Source of the DNA: an uncultured Bacillus sp.
GTDB lineage: Bacteria > Bacillota > Bacilli > Bacillales_B > DSM-18226
Reading direction: 5' to 3'
DNA length: 31,175 bases
Assembly: GCF_946478885.1 (NCBI RefSeq)
Contig: NZ_CAMLDX010000035.1
Span: forward strand, 1 to 31,175
Part shown: positions 16,389 through 25,139 of the stretch, in pieces
Position numbering within the stretch: the first letter of the stretch is position 1
Layout of the letters: every line of letters begins with the position of its first letter
The notes under the pieces: model-generated
Told to the model about the DNA's origin: nothing
The model's input: the letters and a program-made list of their open reading frames with translations, nothing else
The model's database searches: none
Position numbers and translations under genes: made by a program

Positions 16389-16790
16389 ATGGCTATTCAA
16401 AATCCATACCAATCATATCAGGAGAATTCTGTTAATACGGCATCTCCAGGAGAATTGACTCTTATGCTATATAACGGATGCCTTAAATTTATTCTTCTTG
16501 CGAAAAAGGCGATTACAGAGCAAAATATAGAGGAAAAAAATATCAATTTGATTAAGGCGCAGAAAATCATCCAGGAATTGATGGTTACATTAAATATGGA
16601 TTTTGCCGTGGCAAAGGATATGATAGCGTTATATGATTATTGCAACCGCCGTTTAATCGAAGCAAATATGAAAAATGACGTGACTATATTGGATGAAGTG
16701 GAAGGCTTTATGAAGGAATTCCGCGATACATGGAAGCAGGTTATCCAGCTGAACCGCCAGAAACAGTACACGGAAGGCGGCCGGGCATAG
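16389..16790 (+). CDS. fliS: Flagellin export chaperone FliS
   Basis: A 133-residue helical protein, the usual FliS length. The N-terminus has NPYQSYQENSVNTASPGELT, the family signature in which the tyrosine stretch and SPGELTLMLY bind the flagellin C-terminus; the later helix DYCNRRLIEANMKNDVTILD is also typical. FliS keeps flagellin unfolded in the cytoplasm before export. ATG 16389 is the true start, with AGGAAG (about 16375) upstream; a longer frame from 16281 reads through the stem-loop and is not credible. Its stop overlaps the fliT start by one base. Confidence 0.95.
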   Translation: MAIQNPYQSYQENSVNTASPGELTLMLYNGCLKFILLAKKAITEQNIEEKNINLIKAQKIIQELMVTLNMDFAVAKDMIALYDYCNRRLIEANMKNDVTILDEVEGFMKEFRDTWKQVIQLNRQKQYTEGGRA

Positions 16791-17137
16791 TGAATGCTGT
16801 AAGGGAATTCTATGACGCTACCATAGAGTTAGTAAACCTGCTTGAAAATGACAGTATCAAACGTGATGATAAGATCAATAAGATGGAGCAGCTGCTTACA
16901 CAGCGTGAAAGGCTTTTGCAGGACATTAAGCCACCTTTTTCACCACAGGAAAAGCAACTTGGCAGAATTCTTGCTGGTTTAAATGCGAAGCTTGAGCGTC
17001 TTTTGGAAAAAGAAAAAACGGCCATTCAGCATGATATTAAACTCGTAAAAAAGCAAAAGGAAAGTAATAAAAAATACGTGAATCCCTATGAATCGCTTGC
17101 CTCTTTGGAGGGTGGATTTGTTGATAAACGAAAATAA
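16790..17137 (+). CDS. fliT: Flagellar chaperone FliT
   Basis: A 115-residue, all-helical, Lys/Glu-rich protein of FliT size and position. GTG 16790 overlaps the fliS stop (TAGTG), which implies translational coupling; an upstream ATG in the frame would sit wholly inside fliS. FliT is the export chaperone for FliD, encoded two genes upstream. FliT sequences are poorly conserved, so the call rests on length, helical character, the C-terminal segment KKYVNPYES followed by DKRK, and the fixed order fliD-fliS-fliT. Confidence 0.85.
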   Translation: MNAVREFYDATIELVNLLENDSIKRDDKINKMEQLLTQRERLLQDIKPPFSPQEKQLGRILAGLNAKLERLLEKEKTAIQHDIKLVKKQKESNKKYVNPYESLASLEGGFVDKRK

Positions 17138-17201
17138 AGAACCCTCGTTTGCGAAAAAGTTCTAAACAAGCCTGTGACAAAAACGTCATAATCGTCAAAG
17201 A

Positions 17202-17208
17202 TTCGACA
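17202..17208 (-). promoter_or_regulatory. Spo0A-box-like heptamer upstream of hpf
   Basis: TTCGACA on plus is TGTCGAA on minus, an exact 0A box, about 200 bases before the hpf start. hpf (yvyD) of B. subtilis is controlled by SigB and SigH; no convincing SigB or SigH promoter was found here by eye. Confidence 0.35.
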
Positions 17209-17329
17209 CATTTTTAAAAAATTTCGATGATTTTGCAGGAGTTTAGAAGGGCAAAATAGAAATGTAAATATATAAGCAATTCCAAAGATGGACAACTTTA
17301 TTTAGTAAGGTTATGATGGTTATTATAAA

Positions 17330-17343
17330 GGAAAACGTTTTCC
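17330..17343 (+). promoter_or_regulatory. cre-like palindrome upstream of hpf
   Basis: GGAAAACGTTTTCC is a perfect 14-base palindrome. It matches the core of the catabolite-responsive element bound by CcpA (TGAAAACGTTTTCA) except at the outer two positions. It lies just after a TATAAA (17325-17330) and 68 bases before the start codon, where binding could block transcription. Confidence 0.4.
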
Positions 17344-17410
17344 GTTAGCCTTTTTAATAATAATCTTATTAAAGGAAGATTGTTTGAAAAAAGAAAAGGA
17401 GGAGTCACTT

Positions 17411-17959
17411 ATGAATTACAACATTCGTGGCGAAAACATTGAGGTAACTCCAGCGATTAGAGATTACGTTGAAAAGAAAATAGCGAAGCTTGAACGCTAT
17501 TTTACCGAAACACCAACAGCTAACGTAAATGTAAATTTGAAAACTTACACTGATAAAAAGGCAAAAGTAGAAGTTACGATTCCAATGTCGAATCTAGTGT
17601 TGCGTGCAGAGGAAGTTCATGAAGATATGTATGCCGGAATTGACCTTATTACAGATAAGTTAGAGCGTCAAATTCGTAAACATAAAACGAAAGTAAATCG
17701 AAAAATGCGTGAAAAGGGCAACCTGAATACATTGTTCACGACTGTTGCTGGTGAACCTGAGGCCGTTGAAGAAGATCACGAGCTTGAGTTAGTCCGCCAA
17801 AAAAGTTTTGACTTAAAGCCGATGGACAGTGAAGAAGCGATTCTGCAAATGAATATGCTTGGTCACAGCTTCTATGTATTTACGAACGCTGATACAAACC
17901 GTACAAACGTTGTTTACAAACGAAAAGACGGACGTTATGGTTTGATTGAGGCTCAGTAA
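17411..17959 (+). CDS. hpf: Long-form ribosome hibernation promoting factor
   Basis: A 182-residue long HPF (YvyD). The N-terminal S30AE domain (about 1-100) begins MNYNIRGENIEVTPAIRDYV and contains the basic helix LERQIRKHKTKVNRKM; the C-terminal domain (about 125-182) carries the MDSEEAILQMNMLGHSFYVF motif, here residues around 145-165, used to dimerise two 70S ribosomes into 100S particles in stationary phase. ATG 17411 sits behind AAAGGAGGAG; the longer frame from 17384 would include this ribosome binding site and is rejected. It ends in a clear terminator. It lies between the flagellar operon and secA, as in B. subtilis. Confidence 0.96.
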   Translation: MNYNIRGENIEVTPAIRDYVEKKIAKLERYFTETPTANVNVNLKTYTDKKAKVEVTIPMSNLVLRAEEVHEDMYAGIDLITDKLERQIRKHKTKVNRKMREKGNLNTLFTTVAGEPEAVEEDHELELVRQKSFDLKPMDSEEAILQMNMLGHSFYVFTNADTNRTNVVYKRKDGRYGLIEAQ

Positions 17960-17986
17960 TTGTTGAGCTTAAAATACTTAATAATG

Positions 17987-18020
17987 AAAACGCAGCCCTG
18001 ACTTTCAGGCTGCGTTTTTT
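17987..18020 (+). terminator. Terminator of hpf
   Basis: AAAACGCAGCC and GGCTGCGTTTT pair around a 10-base loop and are followed by further T residues. Confidence 0.9.
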
Positions 18021-18579
18021 GATCACTTGGAATCCTCAATGCTACCAAAGCGGTACAATTGTCTGTAGCATAGTACCTTTGGGCATTTTCATCTTACTTC
18101 TAAGGTGAAAAAGTAAATCAAAAGGAAGGATGGAGGTAGGCAAAGAAGTCTGGACTCTCGAAATTAACCTCCATATCTAACTTATATGAAAGAAATCTGT
18201 CCGAATGATGAAACCTTACCTATGCTTTTTACGTATAAATGAGAAATATTGCATGATATGCATAAGTTGTCACTGATTAATGGAAGTGGTAAGATAGTGA
18301 AGGAAACTAACGAAAATCAGGAAGGATTCGTTAACTTCAAGGCGAATCCTTTTTCATGAACAAAAAACAGCATGGTAACCGGGTTTTTTAGAGTTGGATC
18401 GTCTGATCTGAATTAAGGAAACACACGCATATTCAGGCCAAGTGATTGATTGCCGTGCCAGCGATTGGATGAATAAATACAGATGACGACGTGGCAGATT
18501 CAGATACGACCGTGTCCGTATGAGCAGAGGCATTTTTACACAAAAAGAATAAAGCTTAACAAGTAAAAGGAGCGTATGT
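18021..18579. other. Long intergenic region upstream of secA
   Basis: About 560 bases with no supported gene. It contains an inverted repeat ATGGAGGT (from 18130) / ACCTCCAT (about 18167-18174), a terminator-like hairpin at 18323-18355 and A/T-run-flanked sequence just after it (18360-18392). A 16-codon ORF starts at 18130 behind AAGGAAGG but is too short to support. The hairpins could make a leader whose transcription is attenuated before secA. No clear promoter was found. Confidence 0.45.
18323..18355 (+). terminator. Hairpin with T-run in the secA leader
   Basis: AGGATTCG and CGAATCCT pair around a 12-base loop, followed by TTTTT. It has no gene directly upstream, so it either ends an unseen short transcript or attenuates secA. 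Confidence 0.6.
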
Positions 18580-21099
18580 ATGGCTGGGATTTTAAGTAAG
18601 GTGTTTGATCCAAACAAACGCGAAATTAAACGACTCACTAAAATGACAGAGGAAATTGATGCCTTAAGTCAGACGATGGCCGAGCTGTCAGACGACGAAC
18701 TGAGGAATAAAACAGAAGAGTTCAAACTTCGTTACCAAAGCGGAGAAAGCCTGGATGACCTCTTAACCGAGACATTTGCCGTTGTTCGAGAAGGAGCGAA
18801 ACGTGTCCTTGGACTGTATCCATACCCTGTTCAGCTGATGGGGGGGATTTCCCTTCATGAAGGGAATATTTCCGAGATGAAAACAGGGGAAGGTAAAACA
18901 CTTACCTCTACTATGCCCGTATACTTAAATGCTATATCTGGGAAAGGGGTTCATGTCGTTACTGTCAACGAATACTTAGCAGGCCGTGACGCATCCGAAA
19001 TGGGCCAGTTGTATACTTTCTTAGGCTTGACCGTTGGCTTAAACCTGAATGGATTATCAAAGGAAGAGAAGCAGGCCGCCTATGCATGCGATATTACGTA
19101 CAGCACTAATAATGAATTAGGCTTTGACTATTTACGTGATAACATGGTGCTCTATAAGGAGCAAAAGGTTCAGCGGCCACTGCATTTTGCCGTAATTGAC
19201 GAGGTAGACTCGATCTTAATCGATGAAGCCCGTACACCATTAATCATTTCAGGATCGGCTCAAAAATCAACCCAGCTCTATATTCAGGCTAATGCATTTG
19301 TACGTACCTTGAAAAGAGAAGAGGATTATACGTACGATGAAAAGACAAAAGGGGTTCAATTAACGGAAAGCGGGATGAACAAAGCAGAGCGTTCTTTCGG
19401 CATTGATAACCTGTTTGATCTTAGCCATGTAACGATCAATCATCATATAACCCAAGCATTAAAGGCACATGCCAGCATGCATATCGATGTCGATTATGTT
19501 ATTCAGGACGGCGAAATCGTGATTGTTGACCAGTTCACCGGACGTTTGATGAAGGGACGCCGCTACAGTGACGGTCTTCACCAAGCCATTGAAGCGAAGG
19601 AAGGTCTGGAGATTCAAAATGAAAGCATGACGCTTGCAACCATCACGTTTCAAAACTACTTCCGTATGTATGAAAAGCTTTCCGGTATGACAGGTACAGC
19701 GAAGACAGAGGAAGAAGAATTCCGCAATATTTACAATATGAATGTTGTCGTCATTCCGACCAATAGACCGATTGCCCGTGATGATAGGCCTGATTTAATA
19801 TATGCAACAATGGAAGGCAAATTTAATGCGGTGGTTGAGGATATTGCCCAGCGCCATGCGGTCGGTCAGCCTGTACTTGTAGGCACAGTAGCGATTGAGA
19901 CATCTGAAATTATTTCCAGATATTTAATAAAAAAAGGAATCCGCCACAATATATTGAATGCCAAAAACCACAGCAAAGAAGCGGAAATCATTGCTTTTGC
20001 CGGTCATAAGGGATCCGTTACGATCGCCACGAACATGGCTGGACGCGGTACCGATATTAAACTTGGCGACGGAGTAACAGAGCTCGGCGGACTGGCTGTT
20101 ATCGGAACGGAACGCCATGAGAGCAGACGTATTGATAACCAGTTGCGCGGACGTTCCGGCCGTCAAGGAGACCCGGGGGTCACCCAATTCTATCTTTCCA
20201 TGGAAGATGAATTAATGCGCCGCTTTGGTTCAGATAATATGAAGGCAATGATGGCAAAGCTCGGTATGGATGATACCCAGCCGATTCAAAGTAAAATGGT
20301 CTCCAAAGCCGTGGAATCTGCTCAAAGAAGGGTAGAGGGCAATAACTTTGATGCCCGGAAACAGCTTTTGCAATATGATGATGTTCTTCGCCAGCAGCGG
20401 GAAATTATCTACGCACAGCGGAATGAGGTGCTGGAATCCGAAAATCTGCGCAGCATCGTTGAAAACATGATTCTTTCATCATTGAAGCGCAATGTGTCTG
20501 CCCATGACCTGAATGCTGAAGAGCCAGAGCAATGGAGTAAATCTGTTCAGGGTCTGCTTGATTATGTGCAAGGAAATCTTCTTCACGAAGGCAGTATAAC
20601 AGCCGATGACCTTCGCGGCATGGATACGGAAGAAGTTGTTGACTTTATTTTTGCCAAAGTGAACGAGCTGTACGATGAAAAAGAAGCACAGCTTGGCGAA
20701 GAGAGAATGCGCGAGTTTGAAAAAGTAATCGTACTTCGTGCCGTTGATTCCAAATGGATTGACCACATCGACATGATGGATCAGCTTCGTCAGGGAATTC
20801 ATCTGCGTGCTTACGGTCAAATCAATCCGCTCCGCGAATATCAACAAGAAGGCTTTGCGATGTTTGAAGTGATGGTGGAGGCTATTGAAGAAGACGTTGC
20901 CAAATACATCATGAAGGCTGAAATCCGGCAAAACCTTGAGCGCCAGGAGGTTGCAAAAGGACATGCCGTTAATCCGAAGGAAGACGGAGAAAAGGCAAAA
21001 AGGAAGCCGATTGTCAAAAAAGACACGATTGGCCGCAACGATCCATGTCCTTGCGGGAGCGGTAAAAAATATAAAAATTGTCATGGTAAATTCGAATAA
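18580..21099 (+). CDS. secA: Preprotein translocase ATPase subunit SecA
   Basis: An 839-residue SecA1, the motor that pushes preproteins through SecYEG. The N-terminus [19 protein letters not shown] is typical. Walker A is [11 protein letters not shown] (near residue 100), Walker B is [18 protein letters not shown] in the first nucleotide-binding fold, and the second fold carries [17 protein letters not shown] and RQLRGR-type sequence ([13 protein letters not shown]). The C-terminus ends in the zinc-binding SEC-C motif [16 protein letters not shown], which contacts SecB or ribosomes in other species. Length and all motifs are normal. The ribosome binding site AAAAGGAG precedes ATG 18580. prfB follows in the same direction. 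Confidence 0.98.
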   Translation: MAGILSKVFDPNKREIKRLTKMTEEIDALSQTMAELSDDELRNKTEEFKLRYQSGESLDDLLTETFAVVREGAKRVLGLYPYPVQLMGGISLHEGNISEMKTGEGKTLTSTMPVYLNAISGKGVHVVTVNEYLAGRDASEMGQLYTFLGLTVGLNLNGLSKEEKQAAYACDITYSTNNELGFDYLRDNMVLYKEQKVQRPLHFAVIDEVDSILIDEARTPLIISGSAQKSTQLYIQANAFVRTLKREEDYTYDEKTKGVQLTESGMNKAERSFGIDNLFDLSHVTINHHITQALKAHASMHIDVDYVIQDGEIVIVDQFTGRLMKGRRYSDGLHQAIEAKEGLEIQNESMTLATITFQNYFRMYEKLSGMTGTAKTEEEEFRNIYNMNVVVIPTNRPIARDDRPDLIYATMEGKFNAVVEDIAQRHAVGQPVLVGTVAIETSEIISRYLIKKGIRHNILNAKNHSKEAEIIAFAGHKGSVTIATNMAGRGTDIKLGDGVTELGGLAVIGTERHESRRIDNQLRGRSGRQGDPGVTQFYLSMEDELMRRFGSDNMKAMMAKLGMDDTQPIQSKMVSKAVESAQRRVEGNNFDARKQLLQYDDVLRQQREIIYAQRNEVLESENLRSIVENMILSSLKRNVSAHDLNAEEPEQWSKSVQGLLDYVQGNLLHEGSITADDLRGMDTEEVVDFIFAKVNELYDEKEAQLGEERMREFEKVIVLRAVDSKWIDHIDMMDQLRQGIHLRAYGQINPLREYQQEGFAMFEVMVEAIEEDVAKYIMKAEIRQNLERQEVAKGHAVNPKEDGEKAKRKPIVKKDTIGRNDPCPCGSGKKYKNCHGKFE

Positions 21100-21129
21100 T
21101 TTTCCATATGATGAGGAAAGAGGGTCGAC

Positions 21130-21158
21130 AGAGCCAATGGCTGTTGGCTCTCTTTTTC
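21130..21158 (+). terminator. Hairpin between secA and prfB
   Basis: AGAGCCAA and TTGGCTCT pair around a 6-base loop, followed by CTTTTTCC. It probably terminates part of the secA transcripts before prfB. Confidence 0.8.
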
Positions 21159-21247
21159 CGAAAAATTGATTCTCAACAATCAGCTTTTGTTGTAGACTTT
21201 ATGAGTTCATTAACAAATTTGAATATTGATATAGAGGTGACTGACAA

Positions 21248-22349
21248 ATGGAATTAGCAGAGATTCGTCATGAGTTGGAAAATATAGCTGAAACATTAGC
21301 GGGTTTTAGGGGGTCTCTTTGACTTAGAAAACAAGGAGGCACGTATTGCTGAACTGGATGAGGTTATGCTAATGCCCGATTTCTGGGATGATCAGCAAAA
21401 GGCACAGGGAACCATTAATGAGTTAAACGGATTGAAGGATTTAGTGAATGGATACAATCATTTACAATCAGTGTACGAAAACCTGGAGGTATCGTACGAG
21501 CTTGTACAAGAGGAGCCGGATGAGGAGCTTCAGGCTGAATTGGAATCAGAGTTATCAAGCTTATCAGGACGTTTGAGCCATTTTGAGCTTCAGCTGCTGT
21601 TAAGTGAACCATATGACCGGAACAATGCGATTCTCGAGCTACATCCGGGTGCGGGTGGAACAGAGTCGCAGGACTGGGGTTCACTGCTTCTGCGCATGTA
21701 TACAAGATGGGCAGAGAAAAAAGGCTTTAAAGTTGAAACGCTTGATTATCTTCCCGGTGATGAAGCGGGAATTAAGAGTGTAACCCTTTCGATCAAAGGA
21801 CATAATGCCTATGGATATTTAAAAGCGGAAAAAGGGGTGCACCGTCTTGTTCGTATCTCGCCGTTTGATTCCGCGGGACGACGCCATACCTCCTTCGTCT
21901 CTTGTGAAGTTATGCCAGAATTTAATGATGAAATCGAAATTGAGATACGCTCGGAGGATCTCAAAGTGGATACATATCGAGCAAGTGGTGCAGGCGGACA
22001 GCATATCAATAAAACAGAATCCGCTATCCGCATTACCCACCTTCCGTCAGGTATTGTTGTCACATGCCAAAACCAGCGTTCGCAAATCAAAAACCGTGAG
22101 CAAGCGATGAAAATGCTGAAATCCAAGCTCTATCAATTAGAAATTGAAAAGAAAGAGGAGCAGATGGCCGAGATCCGCGGTGAGCAGAAAGAAATTGGCT
22201 GGGGAAGCCAAATCCGTTCCTATGTTTTCCATCCATATTCCATGGTAAAGGATCACCGCACCAGTGTTGAAACAGGTAACATCCAGGCAGTCATGGACGG
22301 CGATATTGATATGTTCATTGACGCATATCTACGTTCTAAAATTAATTAA
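21248..22349 (+). CDS. prfB: Peptide chain release factor 2, with programmed +1 frameshift
   Basis: RF2 releases nascent chains at UGA and UAA. The coding sequence is split: 21248-21319 in the first frame ends at CTT followed by the in-frame stop TGA (21320-21322), and translation resumes one base on, at GAC 21321, to 22349, giving 366 residues. The slippery site CTTTGAC with the Shine-Dalgarno-like AGGGGG (21308-21313) three bases upstream is the classical autoregulatory frameshift: when RF2 is scarce the ribosome shifts. The protein has the peptidyl-hydrolase motif [12 protein letters not shown] and the stop-reading tripeptide SPF (in [12 protein letters not shown]). The start ATG follows GAGGTGA. 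The open frame beginning at 21366 is only the downstream part. Confidence 0.97.
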
Positions 22350-22388
22350 ATAATGTGCACGTGTATCCAATGTACAGTTTCCGATAAG

Positions 22389-22427
22389 AAGCCCCTGTCT
22401 TTTTGATGGCAGGGGCTTTCATGTTTA
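22389..22427 (+). terminator. Terminator of prfB
   Basis: AAGCCCCTG and CAGGGGCTT pair around a 12-base loop, followed by TCATGTTT, a weak T-tract. Confidence 0.8.
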
Positions 22428-22596
22428 TTGGGTGAAAATTAAATCTTCGTTTGTGTGAGAATGATCACTCTGAACAGCGAGGAATTTTGTCTCTTGGTTC
22501 GTCGCAGACAAAGCCTTGTTCACAAGCCAATCAACCGTATATTTATTTCTGTGGCACAAAACGGACACAGGAAAAGATGATCAGAGAATCCTCCTG

Positions 22597-22619
22597 GTTG
22601 TTCACAATATTGAAACAAC
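22597..22619. promoter_or_regulatory. Dyad upstream of the cytochrome c551 gene
   Basis: GTTGTT and AACAAC flank CACAATATTGA, an imperfect 23-base dyad centred on CAATATTG, 65 bases upstream of the -35 hexamer. It contains one TTCACAA half-site resembling Rex sites but not the second inverted half, so the regulator is unassigned. The rest of 22428-22683 holds no supported gene. Confidence 0.3.
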
Positions 22620-22683
22620 TGTTGTAAGCGTTGATAATTCAGTATTACTGACGAAATTAGTCTTATCTATGAAAATGATCTTA

Positions 22684-22712
22684 ATGTCAAAAAACTCTAA
22701 TATTGGTATAAT
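22684..22712 (+). promoter_or_regulatory. SigA promoter of the cytochrome c551 gene
   Basis: ATGTCA (22684-22689), 17 bases, then the extended -10 element TGGTATAAT ending at 22712. The start codon is 43 bases downstream. Confidence 0.65.
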
Positions 22713-22754
22713 GTAGCCGTACTATGTTTTTAATTCCATAAGGGGTGACTTAAT

Positions 22755-23078
22755 GTGAAAAAGAAATTATTAGCATTACTTTTCGGTACTTCTCTTGTAC
22801 TTGCTGCATGTGGCGGCGGAGGCAGTGATAAAGGAACTGATGCAAGCAAAACGGCAAGTGCTGGGGATGCTGAGAAAGTATATGGACAATACTGTGCAAG
22901 CTGTCATAATGCAGATCTTAGCGGCGGAGTGGGTCTTGAACTGAAAACAGTAGGTTCCAGACTATCACAAGATGAAATTGCGACTGTTATTAAAGACGGT
23001 AGAAACGCTATGCCTGGCGGATTAATTACCGGCGACGATGCTGCTGCTGTAGCCGAGTGGTTAGCTGCAAAGAAATAA
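22755..23078 (+). CDS. cccB: Cytochrome c551, membrane-anchored lipoprotein
   Basis: A 107-residue small c-type cytochrome. A lipoprotein signal peptide ends at LVLAAC with the lipid-modified Cys19, followed by a Gly/Ser-rich linker. Heme is attached at CASCH (C47, C50, H51) and Met86 in NAMPGG is the likely sixth ligand. It would sit on the outer face of the membrane and carry electrons between the bc complex and cytochrome oxidase. The GTG start (22755) follows GGGGTGA; an ATG at 22753 runs straight into TGA, so GTG is the start. It has its own promoter. The position between prfB and ftsE is the same as yvjA/cccB in B. subtilis. Confidence 0.93.
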   Translation: MKKKLLALLFGTSLVLAACGGGGSDKGTDASKTASAGDAEKVYGQYCASCHNADLSGGVGLELKTVGSRLSQDEIATVIKDGRNAMPGGLITGDDAAAVAEWLAAKK

Positions 23079-23297
23079 AATAAAAGAAAAGGGATTGGCT
23101 GAGTTCTTTTCTTGGTACGATTAGCCTGACCATCGTAAGGGATAACGTACAAGGGGAAGTCAGTCTTTCCAGCTTCTTTCCAGCCAAGTATCTCCTCTTG
23201 CCAACCGCTAATAAAATTCTATTAAAATGCCTTTCAAAAGACCTGTAGGTTTCAGTATTTTCCCTCCCTTATTCATCCAACTTTCTGCCTGAAAAGA

Positions 23298-23326
23298 AAC
23301 TGTAATATTTTTTACAGTTATTTTGT
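23298..23326 (+). terminator. A+T-rich hairpin before the ftsE promoter
   Basis: AACTGTAA and TTACAGTT pair around TATTTT and are followed by ATTTTGT. It may end cccB read-through, but the stem is weak and it overlaps the ftsE promoter region, so an operator is also possible. Confidence 0.4.
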
Positions 23327-23336
23327 TAACGTATGA

Positions 23337-23345
23337 TGATATAAT
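23337..23345 (+). promoter_or_regulatory. Extended -10 promoter of ftsEX
   Basis: TGATATAAT is a full extended -10 element. No -35 hexamer matches well at 16-18 bases. The leader to ftsE would be about 95 bases. Confidence 0.5.
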
Positions 23346-23384
23346 GTAGTAGTTGTAAAAATGAACATAGATTTTGTAGAAAAG

Positions 23385-23391
23385 TGTCGAA
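23385..23391 (+). promoter_or_regulatory. Spo0A-box-like heptamer upstream of ftsE
   Basis: TGTCGAA, an exact 0A box, lies 40 bases downstream of the -10 element and 56 bases before ftsE. FtsEX is known in B. subtilis to act at entry into sporulation, upstream of Spo0A activation, so a feedback link is conceivable. Confidence 0.4.
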
Positions 23392-23446
23392 TACGATTGA
23401 ATGAAGGTTGATTATTTTCCAATAAAAAGATTTTGGGTGATAAACG

Positions 23447-24133
23447 ATGATAGAAATGGAAAATGTTTATAAAAAGTATCCGAATGGTGTCGTTGCTGTC
23501 AACGGAATTAGTGTTCGGATTAAGCAAGGGGAATTTGTTTATGTTGTAGGGCCAAGCGGTGCTGGTAAATCTACGTTTATCAAATTAATGTACCGTGAGG
23601 AATCGCCTTCTAAAGGAACGATTATGATTAACGGAATAAACTTGGCGAAATTGAGAAATACAAGGGTTCCGTTGCTGCGTCGGCAAATTGGTGTTGTATT
23701 CCAGGATTTTAAACTATTGCCGACATTGACTGTTTTCGAAAATGTGGCTTTTGCCCTTGAAGTTATTGAAGAATTTCCAGAAAAAATCAAAAAGCGTGTA
23801 ATGGAAACGTTGGATTTGGTTGGACTTAAGCATAAGGCACGTATGTTGCCTTCTGAGCTATCAGGTGGGGAGCAGCAGCGTATAGCGATTGCCCGTTCGA
23901 TTGTGAACAATCCAAAGGTCGTGATTGCGGACGAACCGACAGGTAACCTCGATCCAGATACTTCATGGGAAATTATGAGAATTTTAGAAGAAATTCATGA
24001 AAGAGGAACGACGGTGGTAATGGCAACACATAACAGAGATATCGTCAACTCCATTAAACACCGTGTCATTGCAATTGAGAACGGTGTGATTGTGCGGGAT
24101 GAGCAAAGAGGTGATTACGGATATGAAAGCTAG
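23447..24133 (+). CDS. ftsE: Cell-division ABC transporter ATP-binding protein FtsE
   Basis: A 228-residue ABC ATPase that pairs with FtsX. Walker A is GPSGAGKST (35-43), the signature is LSGGEQQR (near 135), Walker B is VVIADEP with the catalytic Glu, and the switch His lies in MATHNRD. FtsEX does not pump substrate; in Gram-positive bacteria it activates peptidoglycan hydrolases outside the membrane through ATP-driven movement of FtsX. In B. subtilis the target is CwlO; here an M23 hydrolase gene lies directly downstream of ftsX. GGGTGA (23435-23440) is the ribosome binding site. Its last 11 bases overlap ftsX. Confidence 0.97.
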   Translation: MIEMENVYKKYPNGVVAVNGISVRIKQGEFVYVVGPSGAGKSTFIKLMYREESPSKGTIMINGINLAKLRNTRVPLLRRQIGVVFQDFKLLPTLTVFENVAFALEVIEEFPEKIKKRVMETLDLVGLKHKARMLPSELSGGEQQRIAIARSIVNNPKVVIADEPTGNLDPDTSWEIMRILEEIHERGTTVVMATHNRDIVNSIKHRVIAIENGVIVRDEQRGDYGYES

Positions 24134-25016
24134 AACATTTCGCCGCCATGTAAGAGAAAGCTTTAAAAGCTTAGGAAGAAATGGATGGATGACATTCGCA
24201 TCTGCAGGTGCTGTAACGATAACCCTTCTTCTTGTCGGTGTATTCTTTGTGATTATGATGAATTTAAATGAAGTTGCAAATAGCATTGAAGAAGATGTTG
24301 AGATCCGGGTGCATATTGATGTGGCCGCAACAAAGGAACAGCAGCAGGTGTTACACGACAAAATTAAAGCCCTTTCTGAGGTGGCAAGCGTCAAGTTTTC
24401 CCCGAAGGAAAAAGAACTTAATAATTTAGTGGACAGCTTTGGTGAAGATGGAGAGGCGTTCAAATTATTTGAACAGGATAACCCGCTAAACGATGTATTT
24501 GTTGTCAAGACAAAGGATCCGTCTGATACGATAAAAACAGCAAAGAAAATTGAGAAAATGCAATATGCGGCAAAAGTAAAATATGGTCAGGGAAAAGTTG
24601 AAAAAATCTTCAAAGTAACCGATACAAGTAGAAACGTAGGTATTATTTTGATTATCGGTCTCTTATTCACGGCAATGTTTTTAATTTCCAATACGATCAA
24701 AATAACCATCTTTGCCCGCAGAAAAGAAATCGAGATTATGAGACTCGTCGGGGCTACCAATTGGTTTATCCGCTGGCCTTTCTTCCTTGAAGGGTTATGG
24801 CTGGGATTAATTGGTTCTGTTTTGCCGGTAACTATTGTAGGCATTTCCTATTACTATGTGTACGAAATATTCTCTCCAAAACTCAAAGGCAATATGATAC
24901 AGATGTTAGATTTTAATCCATTTTTCTATCAGGTGGCAGGTCTTCTGATTCTCATGGGTGCCTTAATCGGAGTATGGGGAAGCTTAATGTCCGTTCGAAA
25001 GTTTTTAAAGATATAA
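24123..25016 (+). CDS. ftsX: Cell-division ABC transporter permease FtsX
   Basis: A 297-residue permease with the FtsX layout: a basic cytoplasmic N-terminus (MKARTFRRHVRESFKSLGRN), helix 1 (about 24-46), a large extracellular loop (about 50-170) that would contact the hydrolase, and three C-terminal helices (near 176-198, 220-250, 265-290). The block IFARRKEIEIMRLVGATNWFIR, read in parts as RRKEIEIMRLVGAT, is the cytoplasmic coupling signature. ATG 24123 follows GAGGTGA (24109-24115) and overlaps ftsE by 11 bases, giving coupled translation; the longer frame from 24090 lies inside ftsE. Confidence 0.96.
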   Translation: MKARTFRRHVRESFKSLGRNGWMTFASAGAVTITLLLVGVFFVIMMNLNEVANSIEEDVEIRVHIDVAATKEQQQVLHDKIKALSEVASVKFSPKEKELNNLVDSFGEDGEAFKLFEQDNPLNDVFVVKTKDPSDTIKTAKKIEKMQYAAKVKYGQGKVEKIFKVTDTSRNVGIILIIGLLFTAMFLISNTIKITIFARRKEIEIMRLVGATNWFIRWPFFLEGLWLGLIGSVLPVTIVGISYYYVYEIFSPKLKGNMIQMLDFNPFFYQVAGLLILMGALIGVWGSLMSVRKFLKI

Positions 25017-25094
25017 TATCCAGCATTTTGGATAACGGATATGTGACCTTTTAAGAGGATTCCTCGTGAGGGTCAGTGTAATGGAAAAGCAGTG

Positions 25095-25139
25095 CTCCTC
25101 CACCTTTGTCGATGATTGGACTGGACAAGGCTGGAGGAG
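25095..25139 (+). other. Stem-loop in the leader of the M23 hydrolase gene
   Basis: CTCCTCCA (25095-25102) and TGGAGGAG (25132-25139) pair perfectly, and CTTTGTC / GGACAAGG extend the stem with one bulge. It lies 108 bases before the hydrolase start, in a 230-base spacer. It lacks a T-run and does not resemble the ydaO-type c-di-AMP riboswitch that precedes some hydrolase genes. Confidence 0.5.

Larger units (their letters stand above)
23079..23446. other. Intergenic region between cccB and ftsE
   Basis: No gene is supported. It holds AAGAAAAG/CTTTTCTT just after cccB (a weak hairpin without a T-run), a hairpin at 23298-23326, the ftsE -10 element at 23337, and a Spo0A-box heptamer at 23385. 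Confidence 0.5.

Noticed and set aside
20479..21084. 201-codon minus-strand ORF inside secA
   Set aside because: It lies wholly opposite the conserved secA coding sequence and has no recognisable domain; it is a shadow of secA codon bias.
22516..22716. 66-codon ORF upstream of cccB
   Set aside because: It has a TTG start without a ribosome binding site, and its end overlaps the cccB promoter.
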